Shown: positions 17,517-27,438 of the stretch, piece by piece
Layout: each line of letters starts with the position of its first letter
How positions within the stretch are numbered: the first letter of the stretch is position 1
Source of the DNA: an uncultured Bacteroides sp.
Lineage (GTDB): Bacteria; Bacteroidota; Bacteroidia; Bacteroidales; Bacteroidaceae
Length of the DNA: 64,000 nt
Assembly (NCBI GenBank): GCA_947173895.1
Contig: CAMWGU010000007.1
Span: forward strand, 1-64,000
Direction: 5' to 3'
Program-made: the position numbers and the translations under genes
Notes under the pieces: model-generated
The model's input: only the letters and a program-made list of their open reading frames with translations
What the model was told of the DNA's origin: nothing
Database searches by the model: none

Positions 17517-19553
17517 TCACCAGATGGAAACCCGTTGTTCGGGAGCCAGATACATAGCATCGCCCTCCTCTATACCGAAGGCATCATACCATGCAGCAAT
17601 ATGAGGCAATGCCCCATTCACACGCCATCTGCCCAAAGAATGAGGGTCGGACTTTGTTTGCAAGCGAATCTGCTCGTCGCGAATATTACCGGCCCACACA
17701 CCGGCATACGACAGGAAGAAACGTTGTTCGGGAGTAAATCCGTCCTTCGCAGACAACGGAGCGTTCTTCGTTGCATTTTGGAATGCCTGAAAAGCAACCT
17801 GCAGACCGCCATGATCGGCAATGTTTTCACCCAAAGTCAAAGAGCCGTTGGCCTGAAGCCCTGGAAGCACCTGAATGCTATCAAAGAAATTCACCATCAC
17901 CTGGGCACGTTCTTCAAAACGTCTGGCATCCTCTTCTGTCCACCAGTCTTTCAAATTGCCTTCTTTGTCGAACTGACGTCCTTGGTCATCAAATCCATGG
18001 GTCATTTCGTGACCGATCACCACGCCGATTGCTCCGTAATTAAATGCATCATCGGCATTCATATCAAAGAACGGATACTGAAGAATACCGGCCGGGAAAC
18101 AAATTTCATTAGTAGTCGGATTATAATAAGCATTTACCGTCTGCGGAGTCATTCCCCATTCGTCTCTGTCGACCGGCTTGCCTGCTTTAGACAACATATA
18201 GTCCAGTTCGAATGCTGTAGCCCGTTTCACATTGGCCCAATAAGAATCTTTCTCAATATGCAGATCCGTATAATCCCGCCATTTGTCAGGATACCCCACT
18301 TTTACATAAAAAGCATTCAGTTTCTCTATAGCTTGGGCTTTTGTGCTGTCGCTCATCCATTCCAAGTTACGAATACGTTCGCCCAATGCTGTCTGCAAAT
18401 TCTTGACCAGTTGCACCATACGTTCTTTGGCTGCTGCAGGAAAATACTTTTCTACATACATCTGGCCTACCGCTTCGCCCAGCACCCCGTTCACGGTGCT
18501 TACAGCACGCTTCCAGCGAGGTTGGTTAACTTGCTTGCCCGACAATGTTTTTCCATAGAAATCAAAATTCTGTGCCACCATCTCGTCATTCAGGAAACCG
18601 GCCGCTCTGTCAATCAAACACCATTGCATATAAGCGATCTGCTTCTCCACCGGCATACTGTTGATAATCTTTTCTACCTCCTTGATTGGTTCCACCTGAG
18701 AAACGCTCAACTCGGTCACCTCTTTCATTCCAATGCCATTCAAGAAAGCATCCCAATGAATGCCCGGAATCTCTTTTTTCAATTCATCCAAAGACATTTT
18801 ATGATAATTGGCAGCAGGATTGCGCTGCTCCACCGCGCTAAAAGACACTTTGGCTATGCGAGTCTCGATGTCCATCACAGCCTCCATACTCTTCTTTGCT
18901 GCCGTTTCGTCCATACCGGCCAGTTGGAACATTTTCACTATGTGTTCCTTATATTTATTACGAATATTGACGGTTACATCATCATTGTCCAAATAATATT
19001 CTTTCTCGCCCAAGGCAATGCCTCCTTGATAAAGTTGGAACAGATTGCTTTTACTGTCCATAATATCAGCTCCTACATAGAAACTGAAGTATGGAAAGAC
19101 GCCGCTATGAGCCAACGTGGCCATCAAAGGAACAATTTCCGACTTATCTTTTACCGAAGCGATCTTATCCAAATCTGTCTGAATAGGGGTTATTCCGTCG
19201 GCATTCAGTTTCACACTATCCATAGCCAAATTATAGATATCTCCTATTTTCTGACCGATCGATCCTTGTTCATTCTGTCCGGCTGCAATCTCCACAATCA
19301 ACCCTTTCAGTTGTTCACGGTTATTCTCGGCAAGCATGTCAAACGATCCGAAACGAGCATATTCGTTCGTCAAAGGATGCTTTTTCATCCATCCACCGCA
19401 AGCATACTGATAAAAATCCGCTCCACGCATGGCCGTGGTATCCAAATTTGCCAAGTCAATTCCTGAAGTCATGACGGCTTCCTTTTTGCTGTCACATCCG
19501 GCAGCGACTGCCATAGCCAACACAGCCATGGGTAAATAATGTTTTGCTTTCAT
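17517..19553 (-). CDS. M13 family metallopeptidase, lipoprotein (PepO-like)
   Basis: A 678-residue neprilysin-like zinc endopeptidase with a lipoprotein signal (VAAGC, Cys20). Zinc ligands and catalytic residues are seen in IGHEMTHGFDDQ (HExxH, near 515) and ENIADHGG (ExxxD, near 576), and the M13 string NAYYNPTTNEICFPAGILQ is present. Length is normal for M13. It probably trims oligopeptides outside the inner membrane. It starts 31 bases after the ABC-F gene on the same strand, so the two may share a transcript, with no clear functional link. The 683-codon ORF on the opposite strand is its shadow. Confidence 0.95.
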   Translation of the reverse strand: MKAKHYLPMAVLAMAVAAGCDSKKEAVMTSGIDLANLDTTAMRGADFYQYACGGWMKKHPLTNEYARFGSFDMLAENNREQLKGLIVEIAAGQNEQGSIGQKIGDIYNLAMDSVKLNADGITPIQTDLDKIASVKDKSEIVPLMATLAHSGVFPYFSFYVGADIMDSKSNLFQLYQGGIALGEKEYYLDNDDVTVNIRNKYKEHIVKMFQLAGMDETAAKKSMEAVMDIETRIAKVSFSAVEQRNPAANYHKMSLDELKKEIPGIHWDAFLNGIGMKEVTELSVSQVEPIKEVEKIINSMPVEKQIAYMQWCLIDRAAGFLNDEMVAQNFDFYGKTLSGKQVNQPRWKRAVSTVNGVLGEAVGQMYVEKYFPAAAKERMVQLVKNLQTALGERIRNLEWMSDSTKAQAIEKLNAFYVKVGYPDKWRDYTDLHIEKDSYWANVKRATAFELDYMLSKAGKPVDRDEWGMTPQTVNAYYNPTTNEICFPAGILQYPFFDMNADDAFNYGAIGVVIGHEMTHGFDDQGRQFDKEGNLKDWWTEEDARRFEERAQVMVNFFDSIQVLPGLQANGSLTLGENIADHGGLQVAFQAFQNATKNAPLSAKDGFTPEQRFFLSYAGVWAGNIRDEQIRLQTKSDPHSLGRWRVNGALPHIAAWYDAFGIEEGDAMYLAPEQRVSIW

Positions 19554-19584
19554 TTGTTTATTATATAATAATACTGTTTTTCTC

Positions 19585-21531
19585 TCACTTTCCTTGTGCC
19601 TCTTCCAGTTCCATAGAGACAGCCTCCCATTCTTCCACGGTTCGATCCAGCTCCTTTTTCAGCTTCTGATGTTTTTCGTACAACGACATGTCCGAAGCAC
19701 CTTCAGGAGTAGCCATTTCAGCCTCCAGCCTGCCGATTTCGGTTTCCAGCCTCTCTATCTCTTGTTCACAGTCGGCCACCTGCTTTTCCAACTTGCGGAT
19801 CTTCTTGTTCAGTTCCTTCTGCGCCTCATAGGACAGCTTGCTTTGGCTGACTGCCACAGGTTCTTCCTTCTTTGCGCCCAATGCGGCTGTGGGCGACACC
19901 GAAAGTTGCAGTTCATTCAGGCTGTCTATCTTCTTTTTCTGCAAGAAATCATAGATACCTCCGATGTGCTCTTTCACTACCCCACCACCAAATTCATACA
20001 CTTTGGTCACCAGTCCGTCCAGGAATTCACGGTCGTGCGATACCACAATGACTGTTCCGTCAAACTCTCGGATAGCTTCTTTCAGCACATCCTTCGAGCG
20101 CATGTCCAAGTGGTTGGTAGGTTCGTCCAAAATTAGGAAATTGACCGGTTCCAGCAAGAGTTTAATCATGGCAAGACGGCTCCGCTCGCCCCCCGACAAC
20201 ACTTTCACTTTCTTGTCCGAAGCCTCTCCCCCAAACATAAACGCGCCCAAGATGTCACGTATCTTTAGGCGAATGTCTCCCTTTGCCACATAATCAATCG
20301 TGTCAAAAACTGTCATATTCTCGTCCAACATCTGCGCCTGGTTCTGTGCAAAATAACCTATCTGCACGTTGTGGCCTATAGTCAGCCGGCCTTCGTAAGG
20401 GATTTCGTCCATGATACATTTCACCAACGTAGATTTACCTTCTCCGTTCTTTCCTACAAAAGCCACCTTTTCCCCCCGGTTGATGGTCAGGGTTACATCG
20501 TGGAACACCACATGATTGCCGTATGCCTTCTTCACCCCTTCGCAAATGACCGGATAATTGCCCGATCGCATGGCAGGCGGGAATTTCAACCGCAAAGCCG
20601 AATTGTCCTCATCATCTATTTCAATGGGCACGATTTTCTCCAACTGCTTGATGCGGCTCTGCACCTGCACCGCCTTGGTGGCCTTGTAGCGGAAACGCTC
20701 TATAAAATCTTCCGTATCCTGAATCTGCTTCTGCTGATTCTCATAAGCGCGCAACTGCTGTTCGCGGCGTTCCCGGCGCAACACCACGAACTCATCGTAT
20801 GCCACCTTATAATCATAGATATGTCCGCAGGAGATTTCAATCGTGCGATTGGTAACATTGTTGATAAACGCGCGATCATGGCTCACCAGTACAACGGCTC
20901 CGGCATTCACCTTCAGGAAGCTTTCCAGCCACTGGATGCTTTCTATGTCCAAATGGTTGGTAGGCTCGTCCAGCAACAACACATCGGGACGTCTCAACAG
21001 CAACTTAGCCAACTCGATGCGCATACGCCATCCACCACTGAATTCGGACGTGGGACGATTGAAATCCTCCCGATTAAATCCTAATCCGATTAAAGTGCGT
21101 TCTATTTCGGCCGCGTAATTGACTCCCCCCATCATTAGGAAGCGTTCATTGTCATGAGTAAATTTCTCTATCAGCTTTTGATAACTTTCCGAATCATAAT
21201 CCGTCCTGTCCGCCAGCTCCTGATTCATCCGCTCGATGCTGGCCTGCAAGTCAAAGATATGTTCAAAAGCCATTTCCGCCTCTTCCATCACGGTATGTTC
21301 ATCGCTCAGAATCATGACCTGGGGCAGATAGCCTATGGTCACATCGCGCGGAATAGAAACCGTACCCGATGTAGGCGTCTGCATTCCGGCCAATATCTTG
21401 AGCATAGTGGACTTGCCGGCACCGTTCTTTCCCACCAGGGCGATACGATCTCTTTTATTGATTACGTACGACACATCCTCAAACAGAGGCGTCACTCCAA
21501 ATTCAACTTTTAAATTATCTACTGAAACCAT
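19585..21531 (-). CDS. ABC-F family ATPase
   Basis: A 648-residue protein with two ABC domains and no membrane segments. Domain 1 has GKNGAGKST and FSGGWRMRIELAKLLL followed by LLLDEPTNHLD; domain 2 has GKNGEGKST, LSGGERSRLAMIKLLL and LILDEPTNHLD. The linker between them is charged and helical, and the C-terminus (about 570-648) is a coiled coil rich in Glu and Lys. This is the layout of ribosome-associated ABC-F proteins (Uup/EttA/YheS type). Antibiotic protection cannot be told from housekeeping translation factors by sequence alone; the housekeeping role is more likely here. Confidence 0.95.
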   Translation of the reverse strand: MVSVDNLKVEFGVTPLFEDVSYVINKRDRIALVGKNGAGKSTMLKILAGMQTPTSGTVSIPRDVTIGYLPQVMILSDEHTVMEEAEMAFEHIFDLQASIERMNQELADRTDYDSESYQKLIEKFTHDNERFLMMGGVNYAAEIERTLIGLGFNREDFNRPTSEFSGGWRMRIELAKLLLRRPDVLLLDEPTNHLDIESIQWLESFLKVNAGAVVLVSHDRAFINNVTNRTIEISCGHIYDYKVAYDEFVVLRRERREQQLRAYENQQKQIQDTEDFIERFRYKATKAVQVQSRIKQLEKIVPIEIDDEDNSALRLKFPPAMRSGNYPVICEGVKKAYGNHVVFHDVTLTINRGEKVAFVGKNGEGKSTLVKCIMDEIPYEGRLTIGHNVQIGYFAQNQAQMLDENMTVFDTIDYVAKGDIRLKIRDILGAFMFGGEASDKKVKVLSGGERSRLAMIKLLLEPVNFLILDEPTNHLDMRSKDVLKEAIREFDGTVIVVSHDREFLDGLVTKVYEFGGGVVKEHIGGIYDFLQKKKIDSLNELQLSVSPTAALGAKKEEPVAVSQSKLSYEAQKELNKKIRKLEKQVADCEQEIERLETEIGRLEAEMATPEGASDMSLYEKHQKLKKELDRTVEEWEAVSMELEEAQGK

Positions 21532-21561
21532 TCGTTCTTATTCCTTTTGCAAAAGTGCCAG

Positions 21562-21569
21562 CAAAGATA
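21562..21569 (-). promoter_or_regulatory. -7 element of the ABC-F gene
   Basis: TATCTTTG on the minus strand, an exact TAnnTTTG match, about 30 bases before the ATG at 21531. Confidence 0.45.
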
Positions 21570-21699
21570 CGGTTTTTCTATGCAAAAAAGAGGAATTTAT
21601 TGAACTTTTGATGCAGTTGCTCCGTCGAATATATAATTTACGAATAATTTGGAACGCCATTTTGGGGACTGTTTCACCCTACAAGCGGAAATTTGTTTT

Positions 21700-21945
21700 T
21701 TTCCTTTTCTCCTTTCATTATCCGCTAGAACGCCCTGTTTATGGGGATTTCGAGAGTAAAAAGACATTCCGTAGGCTCCCTTCATCCTCCTTTCATTCAC
21801 GAAAAAAAGCAGAAGGCACGAAAACCGCAGAAGGCAGATGTGAAAGGACTCGTACTGCGGGGATGAAAGGAGCGTGAGGGGATGTCCTGTCATTTCAAAC
21901 CGACTGATTGATAGAAGGTTTTGCTAAAAATGAAAGGATGAAGGG
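21700..21945. repeat. Dispersed CTCCTTTCAT/ATGAAAGGA motifs
   Basis: This intergenic stretch repeats a short core in both orientations: CTCCTTTCAT twice near 21710 and 21790, ATGAAAGGAG near 21863, and ATGAAAGGATG near 21930. Inverted pairs could fold with each other. The same core is in the inverted repeat at 5195-5251. The short ORFs drawn here have no recognisable protein character. Confidence 0.4.
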
Positions 21946-21986
21946 GAAAAGGAAAGAAGCAACTTGATGAGGGGGCGATGTCCTCT

Positions 21987-22068
21987 GCACGTACGTACGT
22001 ATGAGCCCTCGCGACCGTATGTGTAAGCCTGCACGTACGTATGTACAAGCCTACACGTACGTACGTGT
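21987..22068. repeat. ACGTACGT palindromic element, copy 2
   Basis: Same 82-base layout as the other copies and in the orientation of copy 3, with 8 differences from it. The terminal palindrome ACACGTACGTACGTGT is intact on the right (22053-22068) and degraded on the left. It ends 23 bases from the sigma-factor stop codon. The flank TTTTTACGAC is the complement of GTCGTAAA next to copy 1. Confidence 0.9.
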
Positions 22069-22091
22069 TTTTACGACCCAAGAGCTGCAAT

Positions 22092-22646
22092 TCACATATT
22101 TCCCAAACATAAAAACTGCAAATAATAAACAGGCAGATAATCTTTCAAGGCAATACGAAGCAATTTCAAAGCTTTCGTAATATGATATTCCACCGCCTTG
22201 GGAGTCAACTCCATTTTCTCGGCAATCTCTTTTACCGGAAGCATCTCATAACGGCTCATCTCGAAGATTTGCCGGGTTTGAGTAGACAAAGACGACAAAG
22301 CCTTTTCTATGATAGCGGTAATTTCAGAAGAAAAAATTTCTTGAGGGTCGCAAGCACTCAGACAGTTTATTCGATAGTTCAAATCACGTATCAGCATATC
22401 CGACATAGAATCCATCATATTCAATTTACGTTCTTGCGACTTGAGATAATTCAACGAATTGTTTCTCAAAATTGTCAGCAAGAGTGATAACGGATGATCC
22501 ACTTTTTCCTTTTTCATTACCTGCCATAAAGCCACCAAAGACTCGGAAGCAATATCTTCGGCTGCCATATCTTCGAATACGTATGATTTGGCAAAGGAAA
22601 AAGAACGCTTATAGTAATCCTTGTATATTTTATTAAAATCAACCAA
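22092..22646 (-). CDS. ECF-type RNA polymerase sigma factor
   Basis: A 184-residue sigma-70 family protein. Region 2 is at about 5-70 (AEDIASESLVALW) and region 4 at about 120-175, with the helix-turn-helix LPVKEIAEKMELTPKAVEYHITKALKLLR. The length and sequence are typical of Bacteroidetes ECF factors that usually pair with a FecR-like anti-sigma factor and a SusC-type receptor. Here neither neighbour is such a gene, so it appears to be an orphan. Its targets are unknown. Confidence 0.9.
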   Translation of the reverse strand: MVDFNKIYKDYYKRSFSFAKSYVFEDMAAEDIASESLVALWQVMKKEKVDHPLSLLLTILRNNSLNYLKSQERKLNMMDSMSDMLIRDLNYRINCLSACDPQEIFSSEITAIIEKALSSLSTQTRQIFEMSRYEMLPVKEIAEKMELTPKAVEYHITKALKLLRIALKDYLPVYYLQFLCLGNM

Positions 22647-22688
22647 AGTGCTACATTTTTAAGCAAACGATGTTTCTTTGTTTTTTGG

Positions 22689-22696
22689 CAAAGATA
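22689..22696 (-). promoter_or_regulatory. -7 element of the ECF sigma gene
   Basis: TATCTTTG on the minus strand matches the housekeeping TAnnTTTG consensus, about 45 bases before the ATG. This suggests transcription by the primary sigma factor rather than autoregulation. The rest of the gap to 23019 shows no gene or clear structure. Confidence 0.4.
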
Positions 22697-23019
22697 AGCG
22701 TTTTTTTATCGACCATACATTTTGCGGCTATAATATTTCATTTTTTTTATTAGTTTCTATCCGTCTTACCATAAACATCACTCCCAAAATGCACCAAGAA
22801 CTATCCATTACATCTATATACCGAAATCTTTTTTGTTTCCCTTCGCCAATATATAATGAAAATTCAACAAACGAATTATCTCTCGAGCTTTATGACATCA
22901 AGCACCTGCATACGGATGGAAAGGGCATAACAAATCAGCGGGAGGGGATGTCTGAACTTCATTTAGTTCCGACACACTCTCCCACTGAATCATTCTATAT
23001 TTCTTCCGTCACATTCCGA

Positions 23020-25203
23020 TTATTTCTGCTGACGAGCTGCGGCGGCTTCTCTAAACCTTTCAAGGACAATTTCGTCCAATCCAGCCTTATTGACCCATTC
23101 TTCCGGACCATAGACCCCAGCCTTTGAATAATCAAACACTTCAAAGCCTATCCGACGGACAGTACGTAATGACTTAAACCGGAAATCATCTTTACCAGCC
23201 GCCTTGAAACAAGGATCGGCAACAACAGAGTGAGGCTCTTTTTGCTTTTGCCACTCTTTCCAGTTACGACCTTCCAAAGTTTTCCCTGCCAAATGCCAAT
23301 ACAAATTATAATCCATATCTATGTGTCCCGACTCCCAAGGACCGGCCAACGTCTCACCACGATCTTGCAGAATGATGTTGCGTTTGAAGCTGAATGACAA
23401 ATGTGGCTCCACACGGGTATACTGCACTTGATAATAATGTCCGAAAGCGAATATATTATTCTCAATCCTATTATCCTTTCCATAATGCTGATGAAAGGCC
23501 CCACTCTTGCATCGATAGACCAAATTGTGGGTCATGGTCACGCCTGTAGAACCTTCATCCGTATAGAGTCCCCAACCTCCATAATCGTACGACCATACAT
23601 CGTGTATCACATTGTGCGACACTCGGGTGCCTTCCGATTCGCCCAACGTATAAACCGCTCCCATATCGGATAGTTCTCCCCAGCCGATATGATGAATGTG
23701 GTTATACTCCACCACATTACGCACAGCCGGACTTACCAGCTTTGTTTGCAGAAAATCGGTTTTTCCCAGCCCGTCGATGGCAGAAGTCCATAAATCGAGA
23801 GAATTATTATATCCCCATACCCATCCGATGGACACTCCGGAATAGCGCAAGTCTGATATTTCGTTGTGGGTGACTTCATTATCAGATGTATGAAACATTG
23901 CCACGCCTACACCACAAGGAAGTTCCATTCCGGCATGAGTGATAATATTGTTATGTATCACATTGCCACTGCTCACCCGGGTGCCCGGACGCCAATAAGG
24001 TTCGCCCAGTTTGACTCCTCCCGCTCCCAGGTCGGCAAGATAACAGCGTTCTATGCGGTTGTCATGACATTCACGCCTGAACCAGACGGCATAGCTTCCC
24101 GTATGAACGATTTCGCAATCGACCAAGGAGATGTTCTCTACAAAGTCAAACATCATCGCCGCCTCCTTTTCGGCCGCCGCCTGCATCGGCTCGTCTCCCT
24201 TGTCGGGCATGGAGTATGACGCATATTGGAAAGAGAGGTTGTCGAAACAAATGTTCTTCACCGCCTGCCCCGCCTTACCACGCATCACTACAAACTGATG
24301 AAGAGCCGGAGCCACGCAATACGCATCATCCATTTCCTCTCCCTCACGAGGCATATAATAAAGGTAGCCTTCCTCTTTATCCAAATACCACTCACCCGGC
24401 GTGTCCAGTGCCCCTAAATAATTGGACATGACATATCTGGATCCTTTCGTTATTCGATTCCAGGGATGCATCCCCCTGCCCTGCACGTAGATATAACCGG
24501 AATCCGTATCAATGTATTCCGCATGCTTCTGCGTGATGTCCCATTTATGGTAAAAGCGCAGTCTCACATCCTTACGTTGCTCCATAGGGATATTCGCCAG
24601 CGATTGCAGTTCCTCCGGATTGAACCGGATTCTTTGGAGGGCATAATCGGCAAAGCGTACACCTTCCTTGAAAGCAAATTCGTCCGATCCTTCCACATAA
24701 TTCCAATCCACATTGGGGGTACGAGCCATGACCGCTCTGTGTCCATTGACATAGAATTGTTCGAAAGCATATCCTCGGCTTTTTACTTCGGGAATATAAG
24801 CTCTATATATTTTTCCATCGCATTTCTGCCATCCGCCAATCTTCATGCCGCCTATCATCCGCGGCTTTTCCTTGCCTTGCGCCTTTATCAGCACCGGGCG
24901 GGCGGAAGGAGAATTGACAAACAAAGGAGAAGACAGATAATAATCACCCGAACCCACCAGTACGACCAATGTGTCCGCAGATGCATTGTCCAGCCGGCCT
25001 TCCAACGCCCGGTTCAACGAATAGAAAGGTTGCTTTTCACTTCCATCCCCGTCATCACTACCAATAGGCGATACATACACCGTATCGAGGCAACCACGGA
25101 CAGCGACATTTTCAGCCGGTGCCATGGCTTGCATGGGAAAAACGCTCAGGCAAGAAACACAACCGCCAATAAACCAATTATAGTTCATATACTTACCAAT
25201 CAT
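23020..25203 (-). CDS. Right-handed beta-helix carbohydrate-active enzyme (GH141-like)
   Basis: A 727-residue exported protein. The signal peptide begins either at 25203 or at a second ATG (25188, MNYNWFIGGCVSCLSVFPMQAMA). It opens with VYVSPIGSDDGDGSEKQPF, typical of secreted beta-helix proteins, then FYVNGHRAVMARTPN. From about 380 to 640 it has parallel beta-helix repeats with many N/H-rich turns (NVIHNNIITHAGME, VEYNHIHHIGWG). The layout resembles GH141 (alpha-L-fucosidase/xylanase) proteins, but the family call is tentative. It begins 1 base after the GH3 stop, so it is the last gene of the enzyme operon. Confidence 0.7.
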   Translation of the reverse strand: MIGKYMNYNWFIGGCVSCLSVFPMQAMAPAENVAVRGCLDTVYVSPIGSDDGDGSEKQPFYSLNRALEGRLDNASADTLVVLVGSGDYYLSSPLFVNSPSARPVLIKAQGKEKPRMIGGMKIGGWQKCDGKIYRAYIPEVKSRGYAFEQFYVNGHRAVMARTPNVDWNYVEGSDEFAFKEGVRFADYALQRIRFNPEELQSLANIPMEQRKDVRLRFYHKWDITQKHAEYIDTDSGYIYVQGRGMHPWNRITKGSRYVMSNYLGALDTPGEWYLDKEEGYLYYMPREGEEMDDAYCVAPALHQFVVMRGKAGQAVKNICFDNLSFQYASYSMPDKGDEPMQAAAEKEAAMMFDFVENISLVDCEIVHTGSYAVWFRRECHDNRIERCYLADLGAGGVKLGEPYWRPGTRVSSGNVIHNNIITHAGMELPCGVGVAMFHTSDNEVTHNEISDLRYSGVSIGWVWGYNNSLDLWTSAIDGLGKTDFLQTKLVSPAVRNVVEYNHIHHIGWGELSDMGAVYTLGESEGTRVSHNVIHDVWSYDYGGWGLYTDEGSTGVTMTHNLVYRCKSGAFHQHYGKDNRIENNIFAFGHYYQVQYTRVEPHLSFSFKRNIILQDRGETLAGPWESGHIDMDYNLYWHLAGKTLEGRNWKEWQKQKEPHSVVADPCFKAAGKDDFRFKSLRTVRRIGFEVFDYSKAGVYGPEEWVNKAGLDEIVLERFREAAAARQQK

Positions 25204-25204
25204 G

Positions 25205-27421
25205 TTAATAAATCTGATAAGGATCTCCCGTTATTTTCAAATTGACAGTCTCCCCTGCCGTATGACCGGGCTGTCCGCCACCTATAAACAATTCGACCTC
25301 GCCGGCATTCTCTATCAAATTTCCTTTGACATCCGTCAAAGCCAGGTCATCGGGCGACAATGCAAAAGTAACCAACTGCTCTTCTCCAGCCTTCAGATGG
25401 ATACGTTTGAACCCTTTCAGCGAACAAACAGGAATACGGATATGGGCACTTTGAGGATGCACCACATACAACTGTGCCACCTCGTCTCCATCCCGTTTGC
25501 CTGTGTTTTTCACCGGAATACTCACCTCAATGCTTTCCCCGGTCCGGACTTCCTGAGCAGACACCGCTTTTCCATAAGCAAAGGTGGTATAACTTAATCC
25601 ATATCCGAACGGATAACGCACTTCGCCTTTAAAGTAACGGTACGTACGGTTTTCCATCGAGTAACTTTCAAACGGAGGCAAATCATCATCGCTCTTATAA
25701 GTCGTAAGCGGCATACGCCCTGCCGGGTTGTATTCGCCAAACAACACATCGACCACCGCATCGCCGGCTGCCTGTCCGCCATACCAAGCCTGAAGAATGG
25801 CATCCGCATTCCGACTTTCCCATTCAAAGCTCATGACAGATCCCGACATGTTGACTACTACCAAAGGACGTCCGGTCTTCTTCAATGCCTTCAGCAATTC
25901 CGTTTGCACAGGAGGCAGACTCATTGTCGTCCGGTCTCCACTGGCAAATCCGGCAAAACCTCCGGCTCCGGCATCACCAGCCTCACCTTCATAGTCGGCA
26001 CTAATGCCTCCCACAAAGACAATCACATCGGCTTTCTTCGCTTCGGATGCGATTTGCGCAAAAGAGGGAGCCCCATCCAGTTTTTTCACAATTCCCGTTC
26101 CTGGAAAATAATCTATCTTTATTTGGTTACCAAACCGTTTCTTCAAGCTCATATAAGGAGTAACTATTTCCGACGGAGTACCATAATAATTGGCCAGCAA
26201 TGTATGCCCGTCGTCTGCATTAGGTCCTATCAAAGCGATACGTTTCACTTTGGATGGATTGAGCGGAAGCAACTTCTTGTCATTCTTCAGCAATACCATA
26301 GATTCCTGCGCCATGCGGTAGGCATGTTGCTTATGAGATTCACACTCTATCACTTCTCTACCTATAGAAGCGTATGGCACCTTGTCCTGCGAATCGAACA
26401 TTCCCAACTTGAATAAAATAGTGAAAAGCCTGGTAAGAGACACATTGATATCACGTTCCGAATGAAGTCCCTTTTGCACTCCTTCGGCCAGCAACTGATA
26501 TAAATTTCCACATTCCAGGTCTGTACCTGCCAACATGGCATCGCTTGCCGCAATCGTATTGTTGGCGTGCGTCTTATGAAATTCCGCAAAATCCTTGACA
26601 GCCCAGCAATCGGAAGTAACATAACCGTCAAATCTCCACTGATTACGCAATATATCGACCAGCAAAGGATCGTTACCACAACAGGGTTGCCCGTCCAAAC
26701 GATTGTAGGCACACATCACGCCATGCACTTTCGCTTTGGTCACCAGTTCGCGAAAAGCAGGCAAATAAGTATCCCACAAATCGAAGACAGAAGGACGTGC
26801 GTCAAAAGAATGACGATTATACTCCGGCCCGCTATGTACCGCATAATGCTTGGCACAAGCCACTGCTTTCAGATAATGAGGATCTTCACCTTCCAGTCCG
26901 CGCACCATGGCCGATCCCATTCGAGCTGTCAGATAAGGATCTTCGCCATACGTCTCCTGGCCACGTCCCCAACGAGGATCACGAAAGATATTAATATTGG
27001 GAGTCCAATAAGTCAACCCGCGATATTGCGCTACTCCTTTTCCTGCTTTCAAGGCCTCGTTAAACAAAGCACGGCCTTCGGTAGCTGCAATATCTCCTAC
27101 CTTGCGGAGCGCCTCTGTATCAAAAGTAGCCGCCATGCCGATGGCTTGCGGAAAGACTGTCACTTTCTCAGGAGTACGGGCCACTCCGTGTAACGCCTCA
27201 TTCCACCAGTTATAAGCAGGAATACCCAACCGGGGAATAGCCGGAGAATCATGTTTCATCAGTTGCACCTTCTCTTCCAGTGTCAGACGCGAAATCAAGT
27301 CTTTCACCCGTTCTTCCATAGGAAGATTCATATTGCGGAAAGGAAAGCTATCTTCCACCTGCTGCGCACAAACCATACCGCTAAAACAGCACAAAAGAAT
27401 CAGTGAATAAATGTTTTTCAT
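25205..27421 (-). CDS. GH3 family beta-glycosidase (beta-xylosidase/glucosidase type)
   Basis: The likely start is the ATG at 27421 (738 residues, MKNIYSLILLCCFSGMVCAQ signal). The longer ORF start at 27460 would overlap the GH43 gene. GH3 N-terminal barrel: GIPAYNWWNEALHGVAR, VACAKHYAVHSG, and nucleophile Asp in YVTSDCWAV near residue 270. The alpha/beta sandwich domain follows (LIGPNADD, VFVGGISADYEGE), then a C-terminal FN3-like domain. The N-terminus is most like the xylan beta-xylosidase subgroup, but other beta-linked sugars are possible. It is secreted to the periplasm or surface and tightly linked to the beta-helix gene. Confidence 0.9.
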   Translation of the reverse strand: MKNIYSLILLCCFSGMVCAQQVEDSFPFRNMNLPMEERVKDLISRLTLEEKVQLMKHDSPAIPRLGIPAYNWWNEALHGVARTPEKVTVFPQAIGMAATFDTEALRKVGDIAATEGRALFNEALKAGKGVAQYRGLTYWTPNINIFRDPRWGRGQETYGEDPYLTARMGSAMVRGLEGEDPHYLKAVACAKHYAVHSGPEYNRHSFDARPSVFDLWDTYLPAFRELVTKAKVHGVMCAYNRLDGQPCCGNDPLLVDILRNQWRFDGYVTSDCWAVKDFAEFHKTHANNTIAASDAMLAGTDLECGNLYQLLAEGVQKGLHSERDINVSLTRLFTILFKLGMFDSQDKVPYASIGREVIECESHKQHAYRMAQESMVLLKNDKKLLPLNPSKVKRIALIGPNADDGHTLLANYYGTPSEIVTPYMSLKKRFGNQIKIDYFPGTGIVKKLDGAPSFAQIASEAKKADVIVFVGGISADYEGEAGDAGAGGFAGFASGDRTTMSLPPVQTELLKALKKTGRPLVVVNMSGSVMSFEWESRNADAILQAWYGGQAAGDAVVDVLFGEYNPAGRMPLTTYKSDDDLPPFESYSMENRTYRYFKGEVRYPFGYGLSYTTFAYGKAVSAQEVRTGESIEVSIPVKNTGKRDGDEVAQLYVVHPQSAHIRIPVCSLKGFKRIHLKAGEEQLVTFALSPDDLALTDVKGNLIENAGEVELFIGGGQPGHTAGETVNLKITGDPYQIY

Positions 27422-27438
27422 ATTCTTACTTTCTTTGT

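Noticed and set aside
17415-19466. A 683-codon plus-strand ORF
   Set aside because: It lies antisense to the M13 peptidase, whose motifs and signal peptide are clear; the translated product has no recognisable domain.
22678-23127. A 149-codon plus-strand ORF in the gap before the beta-helix gene
   Set aside because: It overlaps the 3' end of the beta-helix gene, starts inside the sigma-gene promoter region and has no recognisable features.
24466-25245. A 259-codon plus-strand ORF and similar long ORFs opposite other genes (12032, 54691, 35461)
   Set aside because: All lie antisense to strongly supported genes and have no signal or domain of their own.
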